NCBI RefSeq assembly: GCF_002954685.1
Contig: NZ_MSCN01000001.1
Coordinates: forward strand, 3,699,977 to 3,763,976
Length of the DNA: 64,000 nt
Source: Polaribacter porphyrae
GTDB taxonomy: Bacteria > Bacteroidota > Bacteroidia > Flavobacteriales > Flavobacteriaceae
Reading direction: 5' to 3'
Numbering within the stretch: position 1 is the stretch's first letter; every line of letters begins with the position of its first letter. A program made the translations under genes and the position numbers. Shown here piece by piece: positions 48,833-59,353 of the stretch. Below the pieces are notes generated by a model. The model saw nothing but the letters and a program-made list of their open reading frames with translations, was not told the origin of the DNA and searched no databases.

Positions 48833-50848
48833 TTGGCAACTCATAAAAAGAGCATACTTAACAAATTTTACCTAGTAGCTGCTTTACTTGCACTTTTTTT
48901 GTTGGCTATAATTTTTAGAGTTGTCAACATTCAATACGTACAAGGAGAAAAATACAAAAAACTAGCAACAGAATTAACTATAAAGCAAGATACCATTTTT
49001 GCTAATAAAGGAAATGTTTATGCAGCTGATGGTAACTTACTGGCAACATCAATGTCTAAATATACTATTAGAATGGATGTTGTAGCTGTTGATAGTAAAG
49101 TGTTTGAAAAAAACATAGCAGGCTTGTCAAAAGCATTGTCTCAAATGCTAGGTAAATCTAAAAACTATTATCAAAATAAATTAAGAAACGCCAAAAAACG
49201 TAAGAATAGATATCTGTTAATAGCTAGAAATGTAGGTTATAATGATTATCTAAAAATGAAAAAATTCCCAATATTCAATTTAGGGGTTTATAGAGGTGGT
49301 TTTATAGCAGAACATAAAACTGTACGCGAACATCCGATAGGCAAAATTGCAGAACGCACAATAGGTTATGATGATTTTAGAGGTGAAGCAGGTATTGAAG
49401 GTGCTTTTGCAGATTTTATGCAAGGTGAAAATGGTTTGCGATGGAAACAGAAAATTGCAAAAAATCAATGGAAACCAATTTCTGATGTTAATGAAAAAGA
49501 GCCAATTGATGGTCATGATGTAATAACTACCATAGATGTAAATATTCAAGATATTACACACCATGCTTTACTACGTCAGTTAGAAACTTTTGAAGCAGAT
49601 CATGGATGTGCAGTAGTAATGGAGACATCAACTGGAGAGATAAAAGCAATTTCTAATTTAGGAAGAACAACAAAAGGAAAATATTACGAAAAAAGAAACT
49701 ACGCAGTTTGGGAGAGTCATGAGCCAGGTTCTACATTTAAACTAGCAAGTTTAATGGCAGCTTTAGACGATAAAGTAATAGATACATCTACTGTTGTAGA
49801 TACTGAAAAAGGAAAAATATTTATTCATAATAGAAAAGTTGAAGATTCTAGACGAGGAGGTTATGGTAAAATTTCTGCAGCAAGAGTTTTTGAAGTTTCA
49901 TCAAACGTGGGTATTGTTAAGTTGATTAAAAAACATTACGATCATCAACCAGAAAAATTCATCAATAAAATAGCAAAATACGGTTTTACAAAACCAGTTG
50001 GGTTTAAAATAAAAGGAGAAGGGAAACCAATTGTACCAAAACCATCTGATAAAAGCTGGAATAAAATTTCTTTAGAATGGATGTCTTGGGGTTATGGAAT
50101 TTCTGTTACGCCAATGCAAACGCTTATGTTTTATAATGCTGTAGCCAATAATGGGGTGATGATAAAACCTCGTTTTGTAAAAGAATTGAGAAGACAAAAT
50201 AATACTGAAAAAGTGTTTGAAACTGAAGTTATAAACCCAAGAATTGCATCAGAAGAAACACTAAGTAAAATAAGAGAAGTAATGGAAAATGTAGTAATTA
50301 AAGGAACTGCAGATAATATTTACTCTTCTAATTTCTCTATGGCTGGTAAAACTGGTACAGCAAAAAAATATATTCCTAGAACAAAGAATAAAAAAGGAGA
50401 ATGGGAAGGTGGTTACTACTCTAATAAAAAGTATGTAGCTTCTTTTGCAGGTTTTTTTCCTGCTGATAAACCAAAATATTCGTGTATTGTGGTTATTCAT
50501 AATCCAGATAAAAAGAAAGGATATTATGGAGCAACTGTTGCTGCACCTGTATTTAAAGAAATTGCTCAAAAAATTTACACAACCACTCCTGTTGATAACC
50601 AATCTGTAGATGATAAAACTGAATTTACAAAGATTGATAATCAGTACAAAAAGTATCAAAATATTATAAACAAAGAATATAGTAAAATACCTAATGTAAA
50701 AGGAATGAATGGAATGGATGCTGTGTCTTTATTAGAAAATATAGGTTTAAAAGTAAAGTTTTCTGGTGTTGGTAAAGTAGAGCATCAATCTATAGAAAAA
50801 GGAGAAAAACTAATAAAAGGATCTACTATTATTTTAAAATTATCTTAA
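48833..50848 (+). CDS. ftsI: Division-specific transpeptidase (PBP3/FtsI) with PASTA domain
   Basis: The 671-residue protein, TTG start (MATHKKSILNKFYLVAALLA), has one span, a PBP dimerisation domain, and a transpeptidase domain: Ser300-x-x-Lys303 (PGSTFK), SSN and KTGTAKK. The last 60 residues (IPNVKGMNGMDAVSLLENIG) are one PASTA domain, which E. coli FtsI lacks. Cross-links septal peptidoglycan. Confidence 0.95.
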   Translation: MATHKKSILNKFYLVAALLALFLLAIIFRVVNIQYVQGEKYKKLATELTIKQDTIFANKGNVYAADGNLLATSMSKYTIRMDVVAVDSKVFEKNIAGLSKALSQMLGKSKNYYQNKLRNAKKRKNRYLLIARNVGYNDYLKMKKFPIFNLGVYRGGFIAEHKTVREHPIGKIAERTIGYDDFRGEAGIEGAFADFMQGENGLRWKQKIAKNQWKPISDVNEKEPIDGHDVITTIDVNIQDITHHALLRQLETFEADHGCAVVMETSTGEIKAISNLGRTTKGKYYEKRNYAVWESHEPGSTFKLASLMAALDDKVIDTSTVVDTEKGKIFIHNRKVEDSRRGGYGKISAARVFEVSSNVGIVKLIKKHYDHQPEKFINKIAKYGFTKPVGFKIKGEGKPIVPKPSDKSWNKISLEWMSWGYGISVTPMQTLMFYNAVANNGVMIKPRFVKELRRQNNTEKVFETEVINPRIASEETLSKIREVMENVVIKGTADNIYSSNFSMAGKTGTAKKYIPRTKNKKGEWEGGYYSNKKYVASFAGFFPADKPKYSCIVVIHNPDKKKGYYGATVAAPVFKEIAQKIYTTTPVDNQSVDDKTEFTKIDNQYKKYQNIINKEYSKIPNVKGMNGMDAVSLLENIGLKVKFSGVGKVEHQSIEKGEKLIKGSTIILKLS

Positions 50849-50849
50849 A

Positions 50850-52316
50850 CTGAAGAATTTACAAGACATATTATATAAAGTTGCCATAAAAGAAGTATTT
50901 GGTCATACAAATATTGCTATAAATCAACTTGTTTTTGATTCTAGAAAAGTTTCAAAGAATGATGTTTTTATAGCTCAAAAAGGAGTTAATGTTAACGGTC
51001 ATTCATATGTTGATAAAGCTATCTCTTTGGGAGCTAAAGCTATAATTTGTGAAGATTTTTCTTTCGATAAGAAAGAAGAAGTTACTTACATAAAAGTTGA
51101 TAATGCAAATACAGCTTTGGCAATAATGGCTTCTAATTTTTATAATAATCCTTCAGCTAAATTTCCTGTAGTTGGTGTAACTGGTACAAATGGAAAAACT
51201 ACAATTGCATCACTATTATATCAATTATTTACAAAAGCAGGATACAAGGTTGGCTTATTGTCAACAGTTAAAATTCTGGTTGATGAAACTGAATATAAAG
51301 CTACACATACTACTCCAGATTCTATCGCTATCAATAAGTATTTAGATATGATGTTAGAAGCTGGTGTTGAGTATTGTTTTATGGAGGTGAGTTCTCATGG
51401 AATTCATCAAAAAAGAACACAAGGGTTAACCTTTGCTGGTGGAATTTTTACAAACCTTTCTCACGATCATTTAGATTATCACAAAACATTTGCAGAATAT
51501 AGAAATGTTAAAAAGGAGTTTTTTGATGGTTTACCAAAATCAGCTTTCGCGTTAACAAATATAGATGACAAAAATGGCAACTACATGTTGCAGAATACCA
51601 AAGCAAAAAAATATTCTTATGCCCTAAAAACACTAGCTGACTTCAAATCTAGAATTTTAGAGAAACAAATTTCAGGGACGTTAATTTCTATTGGCAGAAC
51701 TGAAGTTTGGACGAAGTTAATAGGAGTATTTAATATTTATAATTTAACAGCAATAGTAGCCACAGCAGAATTATTAGGGTTAGAAAAGTTAGAAGTTTTA
51801 ACTATTGTAAGTCAATTAGAAAGCGTGAGTGGTCGTTTTCAATACACTATTTCAGATGATGGAATTACTGCTATTATTGATTATGCACACACTCCAGATG
51901 CTTTAAAAAATGTGTTAGAAACTGTTAATGATATTAGAACTGGTAACGAAAAAGTAATCACAGTTGTAGGTTGTGGAGGTGATAGAGATAAAACCAAAAG
52001 ACCAAAAATGGCACATATAGCTTCACAGTTAAGCAACCAAGCTATTTTTACTTCAGATAACCCAAGAACAGAAAATCCACAAACCATTTTAGATGAAATG
52101 GAAATTGGGGTTTCACCAGAAAATTATCGAAAAACATTAACTGTTTTAAATAGAAGACAAGCTATAAAAACAGCATGTAAGCTGTCAGAAACTGGAGATA
52201 TTATTTTGATTGCAGGAAAAGGGCATGAAAATTATCAAGAAATAAATGGAGTTCGTTCTCATTTTGATGATTTAGAGGAAGTTACCAATTGTTTTAATCA
52301 ACTAAAAAAGAACTAG
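50850..52316 (+). CDS. murE: UDP-MurNAc-L-Ala-D-Glu ligase (MurE)
   Basis: The open frame extends upstream of the TTG at 51027 with clear MurE sequence (KNLQDILYKVAIKEVFGH, then VFDSRKVSKNDVFIA), back to CTG 50850, one base after the ftsI stop. No ATG, GTG or TTG exists in the 59 codons between, so a CTG start is likely. The 488-residue size equals that of relatives. P-loop GVTGTNGKTT; the DNPR loop SDNPRTENP suggests that meso-diaminopimelate is the added residue. Cytosolic step of wall synthesis. Confidence 0.93.
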   Translation: MKNLQDILYKVAIKEVFGHTNIAINQLVFDSRKVSKNDVFIAQKGVNVNGHSYVDKAISLGAKAIICEDFSFDKKEEVTYIKVDNANTALAIMASNFYNNPSAKFPVVGVTGTNGKTTIASLLYQLFTKAGYKVGLLSTVKILVDETEYKATHTTPDSIAINKYLDMMLEAGVEYCFMEVSSHGIHQKRTQGLTFAGGIFTNLSHDHLDYHKTFAEYRNVKKEFFDGLPKSAFALTNIDDKNGNYMLQNTKAKKYSYALKTLADFKSRILEKQISGTLISIGRTEVWTKLIGVFNIYNLTAIVATAELLGLEKLEVLTIVSQLESVSGRFQYTISDDGITAIIDYAHTPDALKNVLETVNDIRTGNEKVITVVGCGGDRDKTKRPKMAHIASQLSNQAIFTSDNPRTENPQTILDEMEIGVSPENYRKTLTVLNRRQAIKTACKLSETGDIILIAGKGHENYQEINGVRSHFDDLEEVTNCFNQLKKN

Positions 52317-52317
52317 A

Positions 52318-53544
52318 ATGCTGTATTATTTATTCGAATATTTAGAAAGTCAGTTTAGTTTTCCTGGGGCAAGTGTGTTTCAGTTTATCACATTTAGAGC
52401 AGCATCAGCTTTTATATTATCCTTATTAATATCTGCTATTTATGGTAAGAGAATTATCAATTTTTTAAGAAAACAGCAAGTTGGAGAAACTGTTAGAGAT
52501 TTAGGTTTAGAAGGTCAAAAACAAAAATCAGGAACTCCAACAATGGGAGGATTAATTATAATAATGGCTACTTTAATTCCTGTAATACTTCTAGCAAAAC
52601 TAGATAATATTTACATCATTATTCTATTAGTGACTACAGTTTGGATGGGTTTAATTGGTTTTTTAGACGATTATATAAAAGTATTTAAAAAAGACAAAGG
52701 AGGCTTAAAAGGTAAGTTTAAAGTATTAGGCCAAATTGGTTTAGGAGTTTTTGTAGGAGCTATGTTATACTTTAATGATAATGTAACAATTAAAGAGCAA
52801 CTCCCAATAGCAGAACAAGTGGTTCAAAAAAATGGTAGAAAAAAAGTTTTTGGAGAAGCACACAAATCAACAAAAACAACGGTTCCGTTCTTTAAAAACA
52901 ATGAGTTAGATTATTCAAAAGCCTTACGTTTTTTGGGTGATGATTACAAAAAATATGGTTGGATAACTTTTATTTTTATTACAGTATTTATTGTAACTGG
53001 AATTTCTAATGGAGCTAATTTAACAGACGGAATCGATGGTTTAGCAGCAGGTTCATCAGCAATAATGGTCATCACACTAGCAGTTTTTGCTTGGGTTTCT
53101 GGTAATATCATTTTTGCAGATTATTTAGATGTGATGTATATCCCAAACTCTGGAGAAATGACAGTTTTTATACTCGCATTTGCTGGAGCGTTGATAGGCT
53201 TTTTATGGTACAATACGTTTCCTGCTCAAGTGTTTATGGGTGATACAGGGAGTTTAACTATTGGTGGAATTATAGCAGTAATTGCAATATCTATTAGAAA
53301 AGAATTATTACTACCAATTTTAGCAGGGATTTTTGTGGTAGAAAATTTATCTGTGATTTTACAAGTGTCTTGGTTTAAATACACAAGGAAAAAATATGGT
53401 ACAGGAAGACGAATTTTTAAGATGTCTCCTTTGCATCATCATTATCAAAAATTAAAATACCATGAAAGTAAAATTGTAGTGCGTTTTTGGATTGTAGGAA
53501 TTTTACTAGCTGTATTTACAATTGTTACTCTAAAGTTAAGATAA
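52318..53544 (+). CDS. mraY: Phospho-MurNAc-pentapeptide translocase
   Basis: The 408-residue membrane enzyme makes lipid I from UDP-MurNAc-pentapeptide and undecaprenyl phosphate. Motifs: SGTPTMGGL, LIGFLDDYIK with Asp pair, NLTDGIDGLAAGSSA, MGDTGSLTIGG and SPLHHHYQ. About ten spans; extra cytosolic part of some 40 residues after span four (about 160-205), as in other Bacteroidetes. Overlaps murD start (TAATG). Confidence 0.97.
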   Translation: MLYYLFEYLESQFSFPGASVFQFITFRAASAFILSLLISAIYGKRIINFLRKQQVGETVRDLGLEGQKQKSGTPTMGGLIIIMATLIPVILLAKLDNIYIIILLVTTVWMGLIGFLDDYIKVFKKDKGGLKGKFKVLGQIGLGVFVGAMLYFNDNVTIKEQLPIAEQVVQKNGRKKVFGEAHKSTKTTVPFFKNNELDYSKALRFLGDDYKKYGWITFIFITVFIVTGISNGANLTDGIDGLAAGSSAIMVITLAVFAWVSGNIIFADYLDVMYIPNSGEMTVFILAFAGALIGFLWYNTFPAQVFMGDTGSLTIGGIIAVIAISIRKELLLPILAGIFVVENLSVILQVSWFKYTRKKYGTGRRIFKMSPLHHHYQKLKYHESKIVVRFWIVGILLAVFTIVTLKLR

Positions 53545-54881
53545 TGGAACAAAAACTCGTAATTCTTGGTGGAGGAGAAAGTGGTGTAGGAACAGCAGTT
53601 TTAGGTTTGCAAAAAGGCTATAATGTATTTGTGTCTGATAAAGGAAATATAAAGGAAAAGTATAAAAAAGTTCTTATAAGTAATAATATAGATTTTGAGG
53701 AAAATCAACATACAGAAAGCAAAATTTTAAATGCTGATGTAGTAATGAAAAGTCCTGGTATTCCTGATAAAGTTGATTTAATTCTAAAGTTGAAAAAGCA
53801 AAATATACCTGTTATTTCAGAAATTGAATTTGCAGCTCAATACACAGATGCAACCATTGTTGGTATTACAGGTTCAAATGGAAAAACAACAACAACATTA
53901 TTAACACATCACATTTTAAAAAATGCAGATTTAAATGCTGGCATTGCAGGTAATATTGGGGATAGTTTTGCACTGCAAGTTGCAGAAAACGACTATGAAA
54001 ATTACGTATTAGAAATCAGTAGTTTTCAATTAGATGGAATAGAAAGTTTTAATAGTCATATAGCCATTTTAACCAATATTACTCCAGATCATTTAGATAG
54101 ATATGATTACAAATTTGAAAATTATATCGCCTCAAAATTTAGAATTACAAAGAACCAAACTGAAACCGATTATCTAATCTATGATGCAGACGATGAAGTA
54201 ATTAATAATTGGTTAAAAAAGAATAAAACAAAAGCAAAATTAGTTCCTTTTTCACTAGAAAAAGAGTTGAAATATGGAGCGTATATAAAAGATAAAAATA
54301 TAATAATCAACCTAAATAAAGATACTATACAAATGCCATTATCAGCACTATCCATCAAAGGAAAACACAATACAAAAAACGCAATGGCTGCAACAATGGC
54401 AGCGCAATTATTAAAAGTTAGAAAGCAATCTATTAAAGAGAGTTTGTCAAGCTTTGAAGGTGCAGAACATCGATTAGAAAATGTTGCTAAAATTAAAGAT
54501 GTACATTATATAAATGACTCAAAAGCTACAAATGTAAATGCTACTTTCTATGCTCTAGAATGTATGGATAAACAAACTGTTTGGATAGTTGGTGGTGTAG
54601 ATAAAGGTAATGATTATACAGATTTGTTGCCTTTGGTAAGAGAAAAAGTAAAAGCAATTGTTTGTTTAGGAGTGGATAATGAAAAAATAAAAAGCACATT
54701 TGGAAATGTGGTTGATATTATTGTTGAAACTGCAGGTGCAGAAGAAGCAGTAAAAGTATCTTATAAATTAGCAGAAAGAGGAGAAGTTGTTTTATTGTCT
54801 CCTGCATGCGCAAGTTTTGATTTATTTGATAATTATGAAGATAGAGGTCGTCAGTTTAAAAATGCGGTTAGGAATCTTTAA
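53544..54881 (+). CDS. murD: UDP-MurNAc-L-alanine:D-glutamate ligase
   Basis: Start ATG 53544 overlaps the mraY stop; the longer frame lies inside mraY. The 445-residue Mur ligase has the N-terminal Rossmann LVILGGGESGVGTAVLG, P-loop GITGSNGKTTTT and the final SPACASFDLFDNYEDRGRQF, typical of MurD. Confidence 0.96.
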   Translation: MEQKLVILGGGESGVGTAVLGLQKGYNVFVSDKGNIKEKYKKVLISNNIDFEENQHTESKILNADVVMKSPGIPDKVDLILKLKKQNIPVISEIEFAAQYTDATIVGITGSNGKTTTTLLTHHILKNADLNAGIAGNIGDSFALQVAENDYENYVLEISSFQLDGIESFNSHIAILTNITPDHLDRYDYKFENYIASKFRITKNQTETDYLIYDADDEVINNWLKKNKTKAKLVPFSLEKELKYGAYIKDKNIIINLNKDTIQMPLSALSIKGKHNTKNAMAATMAAQLLKVRKQSIKESLSSFEGAEHRLENVAKIKDVHYINDSKATNVNATFYALECMDKQTVWIVGGVDKGNDYTDLLPLVREKVKAIVCLGVDNEKIKSTFGNVVDIIVETAGAEEAVKVSYKLAERGEVVLLSPACASFDLFDNYEDRGRQFKNAVRNL

Positions 54882-55026
54882 GAAAAACCCATCCCAACCT
54901 TTCCAATGTGAAGAAGTTAGCAGGTTTGAGGTTGAATTACAATATAGTATAGTAAAAAGAGTAATGTGAAAAAGTAAAGATAAACACAAGAATGTTTCCC
55001 TTGTTTAGAAGGATTAACGGAGGCTT
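54882..55026. other. Non-coding spacer in the dcw cluster between murD and ftsW
   Basis: The 145-bp spacer is the longest inside the cluster. It begins with a stretch (CCCATCCCAACCTTTCCAATG) that looks like a worn dispersed repeat. It ends in GGAGG (55019-55023), 3 bases from the ftsW ATG, a Shine-Dalgarno-like sequence that other genes here do not have. No -7 element is clear. Confidence 0.45.
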
Positions 55027-56208
55027 ATGAAAACCATTTTTCAACATATAAAAGGAGATAAAACCATTTGGGCAATTGTTGCTATTTTGGCAATACTCTC
55101 ATTTATGCCTGTGTATAGTGCAAGCACAAATTTGGTATATGTTGTGGGTTCTGGTTCAACTTTAGGGCATTTAGCCAAGCATATTATGCTATTGTTAATG
55201 GGTTTTGGAATTATTTATGGAGTTCATAAAATACCTTACCGATATTTTTCTGGAGGTTCAGTTTTAATGCTTCCAATAGTTATCGTTTTATTGATAGTTA
55301 CCTTATCACAAGGTACAACAATAGGAGGAGCTAATGCAAGTAGATGGATTAGAATTGGAGGCATAGGTTTTCAAACTTCTACTTTAGCAGGTTTAGTGTT
55401 AATGACATACGTTGCTAGATATCTGGCAAAAAATAAGGAAAAACAAATCAATTTTAAAGAAAGTTTATGGCAATTGTGGTTACCAGTAGCTACAGTTTTA
55501 ATATTGATATTACCAGCCAATTTCTCTACTACAGCCATCATTTTTGTAATGGTTTTAATGATGACATTTTTAGGAGGTTATCCATTAAAATACATTGGAT
55601 TAATTTTAGGAGCTGGTATTTTAGCACTCGCATTTTTTGTTTTGGTAGCAAAAGCTTTCCCAGATATAATGCCAAACAGAGTACAAACTTGGCAAAATAG
55701 AATAGAGAATTTTTCTGATAAAAACCAAAAAGAAGCTTATCAAGTAGAGAAGGCAAAAATTGCGATTGCAACTGGAGGGATTGCAGGTGTTGGTCCAGGG
55801 AAAAGTGTACAAAAGAACTTTTTACCTCAATCTACATCAGACTTTATTTTTGCAATTATCATCGAAGAATATGGTTTATTTGGAGCAGTTTTAATTGTAT
55901 TAATCTATTTTTTATTACTATTTAGAATTTTTGTAGTTGTAAGAAAAACCACCACCATATTTGGAACTTTATTAGTTTTAGGAGTTGGTGTGCCAATTGT
56001 TTTTCAAGCTACAATAAACATGGCAGTAGCAACAAATTTGTTTCCAGTAACTGGGCAAACCTTACCACTAATTAGTAGTGGAGGAACATCTATTTGGATG
56101 ACTTGTTTTGCTTTGGGTATGATTTTGAGTGTAAGTGCATCAAAAGAAGAAACAGAAGAAGATATTTTAGATGATAACCCTTTAGATATTTTGCATGAAA
56201 CAATATAA
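55027..56208 (+). CDS. ftsW: Septal peptidoglycan polymerase FtsW
   Basis: The 393-residue SEDS protein with ten spans. Conserved blocks: GGANASRWIRIGG, TGGIAGVGPGKSVQKNFLPQ with FIFAIIIEEYGLFGA (catalytic Asp replaced in loop context by the usual PQSTSDFIFA), and LPLISSGGTS. Polymerises glycan strands with FtsI. Overlaps murG by 14 bases. Confidence 0.96.
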   Translation: MKTIFQHIKGDKTIWAIVAILAILSFMPVYSASTNLVYVVGSGSTLGHLAKHIMLLLMGFGIIYGVHKIPYRYFSGGSVLMLPIVIVLLIVTLSQGTTIGGANASRWIRIGGIGFQTSTLAGLVLMTYVARYLAKNKEKQINFKESLWQLWLPVATVLILILPANFSTTAIIFVMVLMMTFLGGYPLKYIGLILGAGILALAFFVLVAKAFPDIMPNRVQTWQNRIENFSDKNQKEAYQVEKAKIAIATGGIAGVGPGKSVQKNFLPQSTSDFIFAIIIEEYGLFGAVLIVLIYFLLLFRIFVVVRKTTTIFGTLLVLGVGVPIVFQATINMAVATNLFPVTGQTLPLISSGGTSIWMTCFALGMILSVSASKEETEEDILDDNPLDILHETI

Positions 56209-57286
56209 TATTCTTATTTCTGGAGGAGGTACAGGAGGTCATATCTATCCTGCAATAGCTATCGCTAATGAAATTAAGTTGCGTTATCCAAATGCTAAAT
56301 TTCTGTTTGTTGGTGCAAAAGATAAAATGGAAATGGAAAAAGTACCTAAAGCTGGGTATGAAATTGAAGGGTTATGGATATCTGGAATCCAAAGAAAACA
56401 GTTGGCGAAAAATTTTAATTTTCCTTTTAAAATGATTGATAGCTTGTTAAAAGCTAGAAGAATTATAAAACAATTTAAGCCAGATATCGCAATTGGTACA
56501 GGAGGTTTTGCAAGTGGGCCAACATTAATTATGGCAAATAAAAGAGGTGTTCCAACATTAATTCAAGAGCAAAATTCTTTCCCAGGAATCACTAATAAAT
56601 TATTAGGAAAAAGAGTGCAAAAGATATGTGTAGCTTATGATAATCTAGAGCGATTTTTTCCTAAAGAGAAAATTGTAAAAACAGGCAACCCTGTTCGTGA
56701 AGATTTATTATTAATCCATAATAAAGTTGATGAAGCTATTGAACATTTTAATTTAGATATAAAAAAACAAACGATTTTAATTTTAGGAGGGAGTCTTGGA
56801 GCGAGAAAAATAAACCAATTAGTAGAAAGCAATTTAGATTTTTTCAAGAATCAAAATGTGCAAGTAATTTGGCAATGTGGAAAATTATATTTTGATGAAT
56901 ATAAAAAATACGATGAGTTAACTCATGTACAAGTACATGAATTTATCAATAAAATGGATTTAGCGTATGCAGCCACAAATATTACAATTTCAAGAGCAGG
57001 TGCAAGTTCAGTATCAGAATTATGTATCGTTGGCAAACCTGTTATTTTTATACCATCACCTAATGTTGCAGAAGATCATCAAACTAAAAATGCAAAATCT
57101 ATAGCAGATCAACATGGAGCAATTTTATTGCCAGAATCAGATTTAGATACTTTTCCAATTGTATTTGAAACATTAATAAAAGACAGAGGCAAACAAGAGC
57201 ATTTATCTGAAAATATTAAAGAATTGGCTTTACCAAGTGCAACAATAAATATTGTAAATGAAGTAGAAAAACTATTAAATCAGTGA
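56195..57286 (+). CDS. murG: Lipid II synthase (GlcNAc transferase) MurG
   Basis: The 363-residue GT28 enzyme: SGGGTGGHIYPAIAIA, TGGFASGP, QEQNSFPGITN, then LGGSLGARKIN and SRAGASSVSELC for UDP-GlcNAc. Peripheral at the inner face. Ends in GTGA shared with the murC start. Confidence 0.97.
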   Translation: MKQYNILISGGGTGGHIYPAIAIANEIKLRYPNAKFLFVGAKDKMEMEKVPKAGYEIEGLWISGIQRKQLAKNFNFPFKMIDSLLKARRIIKQFKPDIAIGTGGFASGPTLIMANKRGVPTLIQEQNSFPGITNKLLGKRVQKICVAYDNLERFFPKEKIVKTGNPVREDLLLIHNKVDEAIEHFNLDIKKQTILILGGSLGARKINQLVESNLDFFKNQNVQVIWQCGKLYFDEYKKYDELTHVQVHEFINKMDLAYAATNITISRAGASSVSELCIVGKPVIFIPSPNVAEDHQTKNAKSIADQHGAILLPESDLDTFPIVFETLIKDRGKQEHLSENIKELALPSATINIVNEVEKLLNQ

Positions 57287-58635
57287 ATTTAAAAAATATA
57301 CATAACGTCTATTTTATTGGTATTGGAGGCATAGGAATGAGTGCAATAGCACGTTATTTTGCTGCCAATGGTAAAATTGTTGCTGGTTATGATAAAACAC
57401 CTTCTAAAATTACTGAAGATTTACAAGGATTAGATATTGAGATTCATTTTGAAGACGCCTTAAAGAAAATTCCTATTTCTTTTTTAAATAAAGAAAAAAC
57501 ATTAGTAGTTTATACACCTGCAATTCCTAAAAATCATACGCAATTCAATTATTTTCTAGACAATAATTTTATCATTTTAAAAAGAGCTGAAATTTTAGGT
57601 AAAATCACAGAGACAACTTTTTGTTTAGCAGTTGCAGGTACACATGGCAAAACCACAACATCATCTATTTTAGGTCATATTATGGCTAAAGAAAAAGCAA
57701 CATCCTTTTTAGGAGGAATTGCTGAAAATTACAATTCAAATTTAATTCTAGGAGAAGATAAAATTGCTGTAGTTGAGGCAGATGAGTTTGATAGATCTTT
57801 TTTACAGTTAAGTCCAAATATTGCTTGTGTAACTTCTATGGATGCAGATCATTTAGATATATATGGAAAAGCAGAAGCACTAGAAGAATCCTTTTTTGCA
57901 TTTGCAAATAAAGTATCTAATACTTTAATTGTGGCTAAAGGTTTGCCATTAAAAGGCTTAACTTATGCTATTAATGATGAAGCTGATTACAAGGCTTTTA
58001 ATCTTAAAATTGATAAAGGAATATACATTTTTGATGTGCAAACACCCTCATCAGAAATTAAAAATATTGAGTTTCATTTACCAGGAAAACATAATGTAAT
58101 GAACGCTTTAGCTGCATTTGCTATGGCAGATGTTTATGGTATTTCATTACAAGTTATAAAAAATCGATTATCAACTTTCAAAGGTGTAAAACGCAGATTT
58201 TCATACAAAATTAAAACAGATGATTTTGTTTTGATTGATGATTATGCACATCATCCAACTGAAATAAATGCAGTAGAAAATTCTGTTAGAGAAATGTATC
58301 CTAATGAAAAAGTACTTGTGGTTTTTCAACCTCATTTGTTTTCTAGAACACAAGATTTTGTAGAAGATTTTGCTAGAGCTTTATCAAAATTTGATGAAGT
58401 ATTGTTGTTAGATATTTATCCTGCTAGAGAATTACCAATAAAAGGAGTTACTTCTGAATGGTTGTTGGATAAAATATCACATCCAGAGAAAAAAATGACA
58501 CAAAAAAATAATATTATAAAAGATATTAAGAATTCGTCATCTAAAATAGTGGTAATGTTAGGTGCAGGAGACATTGGAGTATTGATAAATAAGGTAACTA
58601 AAGAACTTTTAAAAACTACAGCTTATGAAGTTTAA
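57283..58635 (+). CDS. murC: UDP-MurNAc-L-alanine ligase
   Basis: The 450-residue Mur ligase starts at GTG, overlapping the murG stop by 4 bases. N-terminal YFIGIGGIGMSAIAR, P-loop AGTHGKTTTS, then VVEADEFDRSFL, and DDYAHHPTEI, the MurC mark. Overlaps ftsQ by 11 bases. Confidence 0.97.
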   Translation: MNLKNIHNVYFIGIGGIGMSAIARYFAANGKIVAGYDKTPSKITEDLQGLDIEIHFEDALKKIPISFLNKEKTLVVYTPAIPKNHTQFNYFLDNNFIILKRAEILGKITETTFCLAVAGTHGKTTTSSILGHIMAKEKATSFLGGIAENYNSNLILGEDKIAVVEADEFDRSFLQLSPNIACVTSMDADHLDIYGKAEALEESFFAFANKVSNTLIVAKGLPLKGLTYAINDEADYKAFNLKIDKGIYIFDVQTPSSEIKNIEFHLPGKHNVMNALAAFAMADVYGISLQVIKNRLSTFKGVKRRFSYKIKTDDFVLIDDYAHHPTEINAVENSVREMYPNEKVLVVFQPHLFSRTQDFVEDFARALSKFDEVLLLDIYPARELPIKGVTSEWLLDKISHPEKKMTQKNNIIKDIKNSSSKIVVMLGAGDIGVLINKVTKELLKTTAYEV

Positions 58636-59347
58636 AAAGGTACTAAAATATATAACATTCCTTTTATTAATAGGGAGTTTAGCGTTTTTGTATAGCTTTA
58701 CTTTAAAAAGAAATAGTACTAAAATAGTTGGTGCACCAGTTATAAATTTTGAAGAAGGAGATAATGGTTTTTTAACGCATGCAATGGTTGATAAATTGTT
58801 AATACAAAATACTGATAGCGTACAAAACCTAACAAAATCTGTAATAGATTTATACAGTTTAGAAAATAAGGTTTTAAAAAATCCTTATGTAGAAAAAGCA
58901 TCTGTTTTTTTAACAGTAGGTGGTAGGCTAAAAACAATTATAAAACAACGCACACCTATTGCTAGAGTTATAAGTGGTAAAGATTCTTATTATTTTGATA
59001 AAGAGGGAGTTGTTGTGCCATTGTCAACAAATTATTCTGCAAGAGTATTATTGATTTCAGGTATCAAAAAAGAAGAAATAAAAGAAATTTTACCTCTTGT
59101 AAAAAAAATTTTAAGTGATGGTTTTCTAAAAAAAGAGATTATCGGAATCGAAAAATCTAACACAGATGAGTATCAATTTGCGGTAAGAAGTGGAGATTAC
59201 AAAATCGATTTTGGTAAAAAAACTAGAATGGATATAAAATTTAAAAAATTAAAAGCGTTTTATAATAAGACATTTGAAGACCAAACCATTCAAAATTATA
59301 AAACAATTAATATAAAATATCACAACCAAGTTGTGTGCGCTAAATAA
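58625..59347 (+). CDS. ftsQ: Cell-division protein FtsQ
   Basis: The 240-residue bitopic protein: short cytosolic N terminus, span at about 8-25 (ITFLLLIGSLAFLYSF), then a POTRA-like and beta domain (NPYVEKASVFLTVGGRLKTI, RTPIARVI, YYFDKEGVVVPL). Bacteroidetes FtsQ is divergent; place and layout make it certain enough. Confidence 0.9.
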   Translation: MKFKKVLKYITFLLLIGSLAFLYSFTLKRNSTKIVGAPVINFEEGDNGFLTHAMVDKLLIQNTDSVQNLTKSVIDLYSLENKVLKNPYVEKASVFLTVGGRLKTIIKQRTPIARVISGKDSYYFDKEGVVVPLSTNYSARVLLISGIKKEEIKEILPLVKKILSDGFLKKEIIGIEKSNTDEYQFAVRSGDYKIDFGKKTRMDIKFKKLKAFYNKTFEDQTIQNYKTINIKYHNQVVCAK

Positions 59348-59353
59348 ACTAAA

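Noticed and set aside
49280..50659. Leftward frames inside ftsI
   Set aside because: Codon-bias shadows with low-complexity Phe/Ile/Cys content; ftsI itself is complete.
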